A stretch of DNA of 10,666 nt, taken from the NCBI GenBank assembly GCA_023411445.1, contig JAEYOT010000359.1, forward strand, positions 1 to 10,666, written 5' to 3'. Below, one piece after another: positions 1 through 7,140 of the stretch (positions within the stretch are counted from its first letter, which is position 1; each line of letters begins with the position of its first letter). The notes under the pieces are model-generated. The model saw only the letters and a program-made list of their open reading frames with translations, did not search any database and was not told the DNA's origin. Made by a program: the position numbers and the translations under genes. This stretch comes from Pseudomonadota bacterium. Lineage in GTDB: Bacteria > Myxococcota_A > Polyangia > Polyangiales > Polyangiaceae.

Positions 1-92
1 CGCTCGAGGCGAGCGGTTGAAGCGCGCTGGTCCCAGGAGCGCTCGGCGTGGTCCGGGCGCTCACCCCGGGGGGCCAGGCCTCGCAAAATCCT

Positions 93-123
93 GGTTGAAA
101 CCGGTTCCAGTCGTGGCACGATT
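93..123 (+). promoter_or_regulatory. Possible promoter/operator upstream of the ThuA-like lipoprotein gene
   Basis: A TTGAAA hexamer at 95-100 resembles a sigma70-type -35 box, but the hexamer 17 nt downstream (118-123, ACGATT) matches the -10 consensus poorly. The -35 candidate lies inside a small symmetric element: GGTT-GA-AACC at 93-102, overlapping AACCGGTT at 99-106. Such nested palindromes can be repressor sites, but they also occur by chance. This is inference from motif resemblance only. Confidence 0.2.
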
Positions 124-154
124 CAGAGCGCCGTCTGTCAGCGCTCGTATGTCC

Positions 155-161
155 GGAGTGA
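155..161 (+). promoter_or_regulatory. Ribosome binding site fixing the lipoprotein start at 166
   Basis: GGAGTGA at 155-161 puts its GGAG core 7 nt before the ATG at 166. The frame is open upstream to the window edge, so this site together with the signal peptide directly after the ATG decides the start. Confidence 0.7.
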
Positions 162-165
162 GCTC

Positions 166-1350
166 ATGAATTCCCGCACCTTCGCATCCTTCCTCGTCTT
201 TTCGGCTCTTTCCGCCCAATTGGCCTGCAGCGCCGCCGGGGAAGACAAGGATTCCACGGTCGGCAGCGGCGCCTCGAGCTCCAGCGGCGGGGCGAGCAGC
301 GGCGGCAAGGGCCCGGTTCTCGGCAACCCCGGCGGCGGCAAAGGCCCCGTGCTGGGAGAAATCGGCGGCAACCCTGCAGTCAAGGATCCGAACGACCCGC
401 GCGACCTAGCCGCACGACCGAAGATTTGCGATGCGAACGGAGTTTGCACCTGTCTGCGCCTGGCGCTGGTGGGCACGCTGGACTCGAGCGCGAACGCGAA
501 GGACACCAAGCCCTTCATCGACTGGCTGAACGGCAACAGCGACGGCACCGCCACCGTGGAGATGGTGACCACCCAGCAGCCCATGAACGCCGACTTCTTG
601 GCGAAGTACGACATCATGGTCATCGCCAACGTCAACGGCTGGACCTTCTCGGCGGAAGAGAAGGCGGCGGTGCAGCAGTGGGTCGCAGAGGGTGGCGGCA
701 TCGTCACGCTCACCGGCTTCAACAGCCAGCCGGCCGAGGTCGTGGCGACCAGTCAGCTCGTGGAGTTTGCCGGCATGGGCTACACGGGCAGCAGCATGGC
801 TGACTGGTGCGCGCCGGATTCCGGTCGCACCACGCCCATCTACTACAAGGGCGGCACGGTGGATCTGCGCAATTGCCTGAACCTGTGGAGCCAAGCCGTG
901 GACAAGGAAGCGGCCGGCACCACCGCCATCAAGTTCATCCCACAGACGGGCCCGTTGGAAGAGCTCACCGCCTCGCTGGACTACGTGGGCGCGTACATCG
1001 GCTGGCCCGTGAAGGTGCCGGCCGGCGCGACCGTGCTGGCGAACGATCCGGTCACCAAGCAGCCGATCGCCGTAGCTTACGAGGTGGACGGCAAGGGCCG
1101 CATCGTGAGCTTCGGTGATGAGTGGATCGTGTTCACGAACCAGTGGACGCCCACCGGTACGTTCATCGACCAGCGGATGGACACGAGCAATCCCTGCTGG
1201 CAGCCGCCCGTCGGGACAGAGGCAGGCTTCTATCAGTCGGTGCGCACGCTCTATCAGACCAAGCAGTTCTGGTACAACATCATCAACTGGGTGGCGCCGC
1301 CCAGCGAGTGTAACTTCACCATCACCGACGACGACGTCGTCGTGAAATGA
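166..1350 (+). CDS. Secreted lipoprotein with glutamine-amidotransferase/ThuA-like fold
   Basis: A 394-residue predicted exported lipoprotein of unknown role. Residues 1-20 form a short hydrophobic signal ending at Cys21; the lipobox reads QLAC, with Gln at -3 instead of the usual Leu, so lipidation is likely but not textbook. Residues 31-70 are a Ser/Gly-rich linker with two copies of a GGKGPVLG unit. Residues 97-377 resemble class I glutamine-amidotransferase-like (ThuA/DUF4350-type) domains: a strand ending LRLALVG, YDIMVIAN at 148-155, a helix then WVAEGGGIVTLTG at 172-184, a KGRIVSFGDEW strand near 310-320, and a final helix FWYNIINWVA at 368-377. No catalytic Cys-His-Glu triad is evident, so it may bind rather than hydrolyse. 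Seven further cysteines (88, 94, 96, 215, 237, 344, 382) fit an oxidising extracytoplasmic site. It ends 4 nt from the convergent methyltransferase gene. The fold assignment is by pattern and moderate in certainty; the function is unknown. Confidence 0.8.
   Translation: MNSRTFASFLVFSALSAQLACSAAGEDKDSTVGSGASSSSGGASSGGKGPVLGNPGGGKGPVLGEIGGNPAVKDPNDPRDLAARPKICDANGVCTCLRLALVGTLDSSANAKDTKPFIDWLNGNSDGTATVEMVTTQQPMNADFLAKYDIMVIANVNGWTFSAEEKAAVQQWVAEGGGIVTLTGFNSQPAEVVATSQLVEFAGMGYTGSSMADWCAPDSGRTTPIYYKGGTVDLRNCLNLWSQAVDKEAAGTTAIKFIPQTGPLEELTASLDYVGAYIGWPVKVPAGATVLANDPVTKQPIAVAYEVDGKGRIVSFGDEWIVFTNQWTPTGTFIDQRMDTSNPCWQPPVGTEAGFYQSVRTLYQTKQFWYNIINWVAPPSECNFTITDDDVVVK
1328..1343. repeat. 16-bp perfect palindrome at the convergent gene ends
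   Basis: ACGACGACGTCGTCGT is its own reverse complement. It encodes the Asp/Val run near the C-terminus of the plus-strand lipoprotein and lies 12 nt beyond the stop of the minus-strand methyltransferase gene. It could fold into a hairpin in either transcript, but no T-run follows on either side, so an intrinsic terminator is not shown. Confidence 0.35.
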
Positions 1351-1354
1351 AGGC

Positions 1355-2209
1355 TCAGGCCAGGCGCTTGCTGGCGATCTGAATCGCCAGCTCGCTCTGG
1401 TCGATGCCCAAGTAGTGCCGGCCGAGCTGCTTGGCCGCCACCAGCGTCGTGCCCGAGCCGCACATGGGGTCCAGCACGCGGCTCATAGGCAGGCTGGAAG
1501 CCTTCACGATGCGCTCCAGCAGCGCGAGCGGCTTCTGCGTCGGGTAGCCGGTCGCCTCCGCGATCAGCGGGGTGTTGGCGCGCATGGCTGGGCAGTCGCT
1601 CCACACGCTGCCGAGGCGCCGGCCTTGGTCGGCGTAGTAGCGGTAGGTTTTGCCGGCGACGTGCCGCTCGCGGTAGCGCCGGCCGTCTTGATCCACGTTT
1701 TGGAAGTGCATGCTCAGGCTGGTCTTGGCGAAGCTCTCGCGTAGCGCTGGATCGTCCCCGTTCCAGATGGGGTGCTTGCCGCGGGCGTAGATCAAGATGG
1801 TCTGATGCGTGACGCTGGGGCCGCTGCGCTTCTTGCCGCCGTTGCCCGGCACCCAGATCACCTCGCCCAAGAACGCGGCGCGGCCGAACACGCGATCGGC
1901 TGCGACCTTGGCGTCGTGCACCGTGCGGTGATCGAGGTGGAGCCACAACGTGCCGCGCTCGCTCAGCGCGTCGCGCACGGCGGCGAGGCGCGGCTCCAGC
2001 ATGGCGATGAACGACTCGATGCTGCTCCAGGCGTCGTCGTACGCGTGCTGCCCGCGGGCGCGCTCGCCCGTGCCGACGCGCGCCGCTCGCTTGCCGCCAG
2101 CGTTGAACGGCGGATCGGCGTAAGCCAGATCGAATTTGTGCCTCCGCGCCAAGGCGGGCAGAAGCTCCAAACAATCACCGTGGTGTAGCGAGCCGCGCGG
2201 AACGCTCAA
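1355..2209 (-). CDS. Beta-class DNA methyltransferase (N6-adenine or N4-cytosine), probably orphan
   Basis: A 284-residue SAM-dependent amino-methyltransferase of the DNA methylase N-4/N-6 family. The N-terminus HGDCLELLPAL leads into catalytic motif IV, DPPF at 32-35 (followed by N36). The GTLWLHLDHR strand is at 86-95, the variable target-recognition part roughly 120-220, motif X (TQKPLALLERIVKASS) at 224-239, and SAM-binding motif I (DPMCGSGTT) at 247-255, followed by GRHYLGIDQSE. Motif IV before motif I defines the beta class (CcrM/PvuII type). DPPF with Asp favours N6-adenine over N4-cytosine, by analogy only. The start is a TTG whose last two bases lie in the TGA stop of the upstream mepA-like gene (TTGA at 2206-2209); GGTGA lies 9 nt before it. 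This implies translational coupling. No restriction endonuclease is visible on either side, so an epigenetic or regulatory role is possible. The target site cannot be read from the sequence. Confidence 0.92.
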   Translation of the reverse strand: MSVPRGSLHHGDCLELLPALARRHKFDLAYADPPFNAGGKRAARVGTGERARGQHAYDDAWSSIESFIAMLEPRLAAVRDALSERGTLWLHLDHRTVHDAKVAADRVFGRAAFLGEVIWVPGNGGKKRSGPSVTHQTILIYARGKHPIWNGDDPALRESFAKTSLSMHFQNVDQDGRRYRERHVAGKTYRYYADQGRRLGSVWSDCPAMRANTPLIAEATGYPTQKPLALLERIVKASSLPMSRVLDPMCGSGTTLVAAKQLGRHYLGIDQSELAIQIASKRLA

Positions 2210-3063
2210 GCCCCACCGTCACCCAAAGCCTGGCCAGCCAGCGGTGCCTCGGCGTGCTCCAGCGGCTCCTCCAGCGCCACCCGCTCCAGCCAAGCCCGAT
2301 CGGGCTCGCTATGGCTGGGTGGTGGCGGCAGCCACTCCCAGTAGGGCCCGCCGCCGCTGCAGCCGGCGAGGCTCTCCTCCGGAGCACAAGCGATGCGCAG
2401 GTGCAGGTGATCGTCGTGCGGCAAGCTATCGCCGGGCTGCAGCATCACGGTCTGCGCGCGGTATTGAAGCTCCAACGGCTCGCCGCGAGCGCGTGCGTAG
2501 TCCATGAGCAGTGCCTCCAGCGGCTTGCTCACGAACAAGAACTGCACGAGGACGTCCTCGGCCTGCACCAGCTTCTTCACCAGCAGCCAGGTGCGCGGCA
2601 GGTCGATGCGCACGTAGCTTCGGCTGCCCGGCACGACCGCCAGGCCATCGGCCTCGAAGCGCACGAAGCCAGGGTTCGGGATCGGCGCGCCAGCGGGCGT
2701 CTCCGTGTAGAACAAGAGGTCTACATCGCGGCCGGTGCGATGTGAGGAGTGGCGCGGGATCTTGCCGCCGCTCCGCGCCGCCAGGTCTCCGATCACCAAG
2801 ACGCTGCCGGGGAGCTCGCTGTCCACTTCGGCGGCGATGCGGGTCAGGGCGCTCACCAAATGCGGGCGCCCCCAATGGTTCTCGCCGTGCGGGCGGTAGC
2901 GCACGAAGCCCTTGCCCGCGGTCGGTAGCTCCACGGCGCCCGTCTGCACGCCGTGGTTGGGCACGCCGACGGAGCCGGCCAGGCCGGGGGCGAGGGGGCT
3001 CGGCGCGCTGAAGCAGCCGGTGAGGCCGAGCGCGAGCGCGAGGGTGAAGAATCGAACGGTCAT
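2206..3063 (-). CDS. mepA: Penicillin-insensitive murein endopeptidase, MepA-like (peptidase M74), predicted lipoprotein
   Basis: A 285-residue predicted periplasmic zinc peptidase of the M74 (LAS) group, which cleaves peptide cross-links in peptidoglycan. Residues 1-16 are a signal peptide ending in a perfect lipobox, LTGC, with Cys17 the predicted lipid anchor; no Asp follows, so the outer membrane is the likely site. The metal centre is visible: HSSHRTGRDVDL gives His108 and Asp115 (matching E. coli MepA His113 and Asp120), and HDDHLHLR gives His219 and His221 (matching His209 and His211). The ATG at 3063 is chosen because the signal peptide begins there; an in-frame start at 3138 would add 25 non-conserved basic/Ser-rich residues inside the plsB coding region. 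GGAG at 3074-3077 is 10 nt upstream. The plsB stop is 1 nt away (TGACATG) and the 3' end overlaps the methyltransferase start. E. coli MepA is not lipid-anchored, so this variant is notable. The Pro-rich C-terminal 40 residues look disordered. Confidence 0.9.
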   Translation of the reverse strand: MTVRFFTLALALGLTGCFSAPSPLAPGLAGSVGVPNHGVQTGAVELPTAGKGFVRYRPHGENHWGRPHLVSALTRIAAEVDSELPGSVLVIGDLAARSGGKIPRHSSHRTGRDVDLLFYTETPAGAPIPNPGFVRFEADGLAVVPGSRSYVRIDLPRTWLLVKKLVQAEDVLVQFLFVSKPLEALLMDYARARGEPLELQYRAQTVMLQPGDSLPHDDHLHLRIACAPEESLAGCSGGGPYWEWLPPPPSHSEPDRAWLERVALEEPLEHAEAPLAGQALGDGGA

Positions 3064-3064
3064 G

Positions 3065-5680
3065 TCAGCCGAGCTCCGGGATGAAGGTCTTGATGCGCTC
3101 GGCGATTTCCCGCGCGCCGGACTCCGAGGCGAACGCATCCGCCAAGTCTAGCTTGTCGTCCCGCAAGGCCAAGAATCCGTGGTCCACGAAGGCCTGGAAG
3201 GCGTTACCCAGGATCGACTTGCTGACGGCTTCGCTGCGCTCGATCTCGCCGGCCAAGAAGGCGCGGTTGCCGAGCGCGATGCCGCGCTTGAGCAGCTCCT
3301 TTTCAGCCAGCGGCGCCTTGATCAGCTCGTTTAGCGCGCGCGCGGCGATCCAATAACCCTCCAGGAAGTTGCGCAGCACCGCGGCGTACAGCGTGAGCCA
3401 GTCGTGCCCGCTCCAGCCGTCCCGCCCTGGCCCGACGCCGAGCGCGCCGGCGTCCTCCGTGAGCTCCCCGTCGTTCAGCATGACGGACAGCGTCTCCTCG
3501 AAGATCTTCTCGAACGGACGATCCGCGCGGAAGCGGAACTCGAACTTGAACAGTCGGCTCAGCGCCTGCACGCGGTCACGGACCCAGGAGGTTTGCTCCG
3601 TCTTGCGGGGCGCAGCCAAGAGCGCGGTGGCCACCAGACCGCGCTCCACGAAGAAGTGCACGATGATGTTCTTGGAGACGTCGAGCAGCAGCCGGCGCTG
3701 GGGCACGACGACGTAGCTGGCGTTTTCGCCCAGATCCGGGGAGCGCGAGGTCGGATCGTCGGGGTGGTGCACCTCCACCAAGTCCGCGTCCACGAACATT
3801 TTCACGGCCTCTCGCACCGACTCGGGTCGCAGGTGTCCGGCGTGGGTGGTGAGGGCGGGAGAGGAGCGAGCCCCCCCGCGTACCGCCACGGAGAGCAGAC
3901 GCTCGGCGCGCTGCACGAGCTCCCGATGCGGTAGCCCACGCTGCTTGTGCGACAAGAGCACGGTGGCGGTGAGCGCGCCGGGCGTCAGCGACGTGACGCG
4001 ATTGATCTCGTCCATCACGCGATTGCCGAGGCGCGTGACGAGGCCCCGCCGCTTGGCCGGGCTGATCGGTTGCCCGTTGCTCAAGCCCAGCTCGCGCTTG
4101 AGCTCGTCCAGCGAGAGCACCTGGCCGACCTGCATGTTGATGCGCCCGTAGCGGTGGCGCAGCACGCGGCTGGTCTTGAGCAGGCCGGCTGCGTCCTCCT
4201 TGGCCTTCTCGCCGCCTTGCAGCTCTCGCTCGTAGGCCGACGCTTCGATCACGCGCTCGTAGCCGATGCTGACCGGCACGAAGAAGGAGGGACGCTCCGG
4301 CACCGCCAGCGCTGCGTCCACCACCATGTTGAGCAAGCCGAACTTGGGCGCCACCAGCTTGCCGGTGCGGCTGCGTCCACCCTCCAAGAACAGCTCGATC
4401 GGGTAGCCGTCGCGGATCAAGCGGCGAACGTAGGCGTCGACGACGGCGGCGTACAAGCGGTCACCGCGGAAGGAGCGGCGGATGAAGAAGGCGCCGCCGC
4501 GCCGGAACACCGCGCCCGCCGGGAAGAAGTTCAGGTTGTCACCAGCGGCGATCAGCGGCAGCGGCAGGTTCTGCTCGTTGAAGATGTAGCTGAGGATCAG
4601 GTAGTCGACGTGGCTCTTGTGGCTGGGAAGCAGGATCAGCGTGCCCTGCCGGGCCGCCGCGCGCAGCCGCTCGATGTCGCTCTTTTCGTACTCGATGCCA
4701 GCGTAGATGCGCGTGAACACGCGCTGGAACACCACGTCGAGCATGCGCACGGTGGTGCGGTCGGGCGTGGCTTGCAGCTCCTTGAGCATCTCGTGCGCGC
4801 GGCGCACCAGCGTGTGACGGCCGTGCCGCTCGTCGGCCAAGTCGTCGATCACGGCGCGGAGTCGCGGGTTGCGGATCAGCTCCTGCCGAACGCGCTCCGG
4901 CGCCTTCTCGGCAGGCCCCGTCACCGCGCGGCGCTCGCGCTCCAGGCGTCCGAGCACCATGTACGTCAGGCGGCGTAGCCGCACCGCGTCGGAGGCCACG
5001 CCCGACTCCTGCAGGAAGCGGGAGAGGTCGATCGGCTCCCCCAGCTTCAGCTCCACGTGCTTGAAGTTGTGCAGCAGCTGCGCGGCCGTGCGCGCCGGGC
5101 TCGGCCACTCGCGCGGGCCGAGCAGGAAATCGAACGGCTCGGTACCGCGCGTGTTCGGAAATTTCGTCCACACGAACACTTGCGGCACCACGAAGATGGG
5201 GCGCTCGCGGCGGCGCTGTAGCTCGAACAGCGTCTTGACCAGCTCGTCGCCCTCCTTCAGCCCGCGCCCGCCGGATGCTCCGGTAGCCACGTCGATCACG
5301 CCCGGAGGGCGCTTCAGGAACAACGCCGCCGAGCCGCCGCGCTCGAGCGCGTCCTCCAGCTCGTCAGAGGGTGAGACGTTGGGCCGCGGCAGGATGGCGT
5401 TGAGCCAGCCCTTGCCCATCGGGTTCAAGATCCACAAGCCCAGGTCGTTGACGAAGCGGACCTGCGGCAGGTGGTAGCGCTTGGTCAGGTAGTCCAGCGC
5501 GAAGAAGTCGATGAAGTTGAGGCTGCGCAGCACGTACACGATCGAGCCGCGCTCGCTGAGGGCCCGCACCTCCCGCACCCACGCTTCATCGACCTGGATC
5601 TTGTCGAAGAAGCGCTGATAGATGGCGCGAAGCACCGGATTGGGCTCGTAGGTGCGGGTGAGCTCGCGGTCGGAGGTCAT
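3065..5680 (-). CDS. plsB: Glycerol-3-phosphate 1-O-acyltransferase, PlsB family
   Basis: An 871-residue protein, slightly longer than E. coli PlsB (about 807). PlsB transfers an acyl chain to sn-glycerol-3-phosphate, the first step of phospholipid synthesis, at the inner membrane. All four acyltransferase blocks are present: HKSHVD at 354-359 (the HX4D catalytic pair His354/Asp359), GGAFFIRR at 395-402, FLEGGRSRTGK at 431-441, and FVPVSIGYE at 467-475. The N-terminal half has the PlsB-type stretch RGSIVYVLRS and the C-terminal third the usual PlsB tail, including LLSHKQRG. The ATG at 5680 is preferred: GAGG at 5689-5692 is 8 nt upstream and family-like sequence begins soon after. An in-frame start at 5791 would add 37 atypical residues and overlap the divergent gene. 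It is the first gene of a coupled operon with mepA-like and methyltransferase genes. A related DHAP acyltransferase specificity cannot be excluded from sequence. Confidence 0.93.
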   Translation of the reverse strand: MTSDRELTRTYEPNPVLRAIYQRFFDKIQVDEAWVREVRALSERGSIVYVLRSLNFIDFFALDYLTKRYHLPQVRFVNDLGLWILNPMGKGWLNAILPRPNVSPSDELEDALERGGSAALFLKRPPGVIDVATGASGGRGLKEGDELVKTLFELQRRRERPIFVVPQVFVWTKFPNTRGTEPFDFLLGPREWPSPARTAAQLLHNFKHVELKLGEPIDLSRFLQESGVASDAVRLRRLTYMVLGRLERERRAVTGPAEKAPERVRQELIRNPRLRAVIDDLADERHGRHTLVRRAHEMLKELQATPDRTTVRMLDVVFQRVFTRIYAGIEYEKSDIERLRAAARQGTLILLPSHKSHVDYLILSYIFNEQNLPLPLIAAGDNLNFFPAGAVFRRGGAFFIRRSFRGDRLYAAVVDAYVRRLIRDGYPIELFLEGGRSRTGKLVAPKFGLLNMVVDAALAVPERPSFFVPVSIGYERVIEASAYERELQGGEKAKEDAAGLLKTSRVLRHRYGRINMQVGQVLSLDELKRELGLSNGQPISPAKRRGLVTRLGNRVMDEINRVTSLTPGALTATVLLSHKQRGLPHRELVQRAERLLSVAVRGGARSSPALTTHAGHLRPESVREAVKMFVDADLVEVHHPDDPTSRSPDLGENASYVVVPQRRLLLDVSKNIIVHFFVERGLVATALLAAPRKTEQTSWVRDRVQALSRLFKFEFRFRADRPFEKIFEETLSVMLNDGELTEDAGALGVGPGRDGWSGHDWLTLYAAVLRNFLEGYWIAARALNELIKAPLAEKELLKRGIALGNRAFLAGEIERSEAVSKSILGNAFQAFVDHGFLALRDDKLDLADAFASESGAREIAERIKTFIPELG

Positions 5681-5778
5681 GGCGGGGGCCTCGTGGGGCC
5701 GGCGCTGATGATACTCAAGCCGGCCCACTACGCCGGGAATGTTGATCCGGCCCGCTTCTCCAGCTACCGAACGTACGG
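5681..5778. promoter_or_regulatory. Divergent intergenic region between plsB operon and a lipoprotein gene
   Basis: These 98 nt separate two divergent start codons and must hold promoters for both directions unless transcription enters from elsewhere. On the minus strand TATCAT (5713-5708) resembles a -10 box, without a clear -35. On the plus strand TTGATC at 5742-5747 is followed 17 nt later by TACCGA at 5765-5770, a weak pair that would leave almost no leader. The positions are guesses; the regulatory role follows from gene layout. Confidence 0.4.
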
Positions 5779-7128
5779 ATGCTGGAGTCACAAGCAGTCG
5801 CCCGGGCTCAGCTATTGTGCGCCCTTTTGTGCGCAGTCGGGGGCTGCAAACGGAGCTCTGAGGCAGTGCCGGGCGGCTCCGCCAGCGCTGGCGCGCCGGC
5901 CGCCTCGGCCCGACCCGCGGAGCCGAGCCGCTGCCGGCCTCTCACCAGCTATGCCCTTGCCTTGCAAGCGCCTCCGCTGCCGGCCGCGGCCAAACAGCTC
6001 GCGCCAGCGGAGGAAGCCGAGGAGGATCCGCTGCTGCCGTTCGGGGTCGACGTGGGGCAAGCCGTCCCGACCTCGTACGGGTTCGCTGTTGCCGGGCTGC
6101 GCGGTGCCGGGCAAGCCTTCGCCGCCATCCTGAGCGAGCGCGCCTCGCGGACGGTGGAGCTCGGCGTGCTGCACGGGGACGCAGAGACGCCGACGATCGC
6201 CGCCGCGGGCGAGCGCGTCGTGGTGGCGCTGCGCGGCAGCGACGCCGCGGGCTTCACGCTCAAGGTGGGGCAGATTCAAGGACCGAATGGGAGCGTGGAG
6301 TGGGGCTACGAGCACGCCAAGCTGGGCAAGGAGGTGACGGGCGTGGCCCTGGCGCTGGCGGGTGAGAACGCGGTCGTCGTGTACCAAGGTGAGGACCGGC
6401 GCGGGCCGCGCCTGTTCGCGGGGAGCTTTCATCTCGCCCAGCTGAAAGCGCCGTTCGAGCTCGAGATGCTCGAGCCCAAGGACGCGGAGTCTCCGCATTT
6501 GGTCGCGCGCCCGGGTGGCTTCTGGCTGTCGTGGGTGCGTACGGTAGACGACAAGCCGGCCAAGAAAGCGGACGCTGCGCCGAGCGATCCTGAGGCGAGC
6601 GAGCTGCTCCAGGTGGGCTTGCGCGTGATCGAGGTGGCTCAGCTGGATCAGCGCGGCAAGCTGCTCGGTCCTCCCGTTCGCGTCGGCGAGCCTCGCCGTG
6701 AGATGCTGCTGTTCGACGCCGCGCTGGCAGCTTCGGGCAGCCTCTTGATCGCGCGCCGCTCGGACAGCTCCACGCCGGGCGCGGAAGGCGGAGGCATGAT
6801 CCTGAGTGAGGTGGGCGCCGACGGCAGCGTGCACGAGGAGCGCCTGGAAGACGACGAGATGGGCGCGGGCGCGCCGGTGCTGCTCGCTGACAGCAATGCC
6901 CCAGTGCCGGAGCCGTGGCTCGCCGTCAGCTCGCCAACGGACGCGACGCGTCTCGGTCGCGCGCGCGGCCGAAGCACGGTGCTGGCGCAGGATGCGCTGT
7001 TGGGTCGGGCAGAGGTGCTGGCGATGCGTGCGGGGCATTTTCTGACTCAGCGGCCGCGCGGGCGTGGCGCCGAGCTCGAAGTGCTCGCTTGCAGCCTCGA
7101 GCCGCCCCAAGCGCCTCCGGCGAAGTGA
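5779..7128 (+). CDS. Putative lipoprotein of unknown function
   Basis: A 449-residue predicted lipoprotein that I do not recognise. Residues 1-22 form a signal peptide ending in VGG before Cys23, a good lipobox. Residues 24-50 are an Ala/Ser/Pro-rich linker, typical of surface lipoproteins in myxobacteria. The rest is a string of short alternating hydrophobic segments, for example TIAAAGERVVVALRG, NAVVVYQGED and SPHLVARPGGFWLSWVR (from residue 238), separated by charged turns. This suggests an all-beta protein, perhaps a beta-propeller, but no signature motif is present. Only two cysteines other than Cys23 occur in the mature part or near it, so it is not disulfide-rich. The ATG at 5779 has no strong Shine-Dalgarno sequence; it is chosen because it starts the signal peptide. 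The DJ-1-like gene follows 12 nt after the stop, so the two are probably cotranscribed. A long opposite-strand frame over this gene is regarded as a GC-rich shadow. Confidence 0.8.
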   Translation: MLESQAVARAQLLCALLCAVGGCKRSSEAVPGGSASAGAPAASARPAEPSRCRPLTSYALALQAPPLPAAAKQLAPAEEAEEDPLLPFGVDVGQAVPTSYGFAVAGLRGAGQAFAAILSERASRTVELGVLHGDAETPTIAAAGERVVVALRGSDAAGFTLKVGQIQGPNGSVEWGYEHAKLGKEVTGVALALAGENAVVVYQGEDRRGPRLFAGSFHLAQLKAPFELEMLEPKDAESPHLVARPGGFWLSWVRTVDDKPAKKADAAPSDPEASELLQVGLRVIEVAQLDQRGKLLGPPVRVGEPRREMLLFDAALAASGSLLIARRSDSSTPGAEGGGMILSEVGADGSVHEERLEDDEMGAGAPVLLADSNAPVPEPWLAVSSPTDATRLGRARGRSTVLAQDALLGRAEVLAMRAGHFLTQRPRGRGAELEVLACSLEPPQAPPAK

Positions 7129-7140
7129 TACGCTTGCGCC

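Larger units (their letters stand above)
1..165. other. Leader region with no decided gene; possible gene edges at the window border
   Basis: No complete gene is seen here. Two weak border possibilities exist. A plus-strand frame ends with a TGA at 18-20 after only five sense codons, so it could be the tail of an upstream gene. A minus-strand GTG at 64-62 opens a frame that runs off the window with fairly high third-position GC and would begin MSARTTPSAPG. Neither can be decided from about 20 codons. A third frame stays open to a TGA at 167-169, overlapping the lipoprotein start, but its third-position GC is near neutral, which argues against coding. The rest is presumably the 5' leader and promoter of the downstream lipoprotein gene. 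Confidence 0.3.

Noticed and set aside
114..129. TGGCAC resembling the -24 element of a sigma54 promoter upstream of the first lipoprotein gene
   Set aside because: The -12 element at the required distance reads AGAG rather than TTGC, so only half the promoter matches.
406..894. Minus-strand frame over the ThuA-like lipoprotein gene
   Set aside because: It is His/Arg/Val-rich antisense shadow with no recognisable motif or good start context.
3064..3138. Longer mepA-like frame starting at 3138
   Set aside because: The added 25 residues are basic/Ser-rich shadow of the plsB 3' end and would bury the signal peptide and lipobox that begin at 3063.
3947..4978. 343-codon plus-strand frame inside plsB
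   Set aside because: It lies antisense over the catalytic blocks of plsB and has low-complexity His/Ala/Val/Gln composition with no motif.
5681..5791. Longer plsB reading frame starting at 5791
   Set aside because: The extra 37 residues do not resemble the family, the start overlaps the divergent lipoprotein gene, and the ATG at 5680 has a GAGG site 8 nt upstream.
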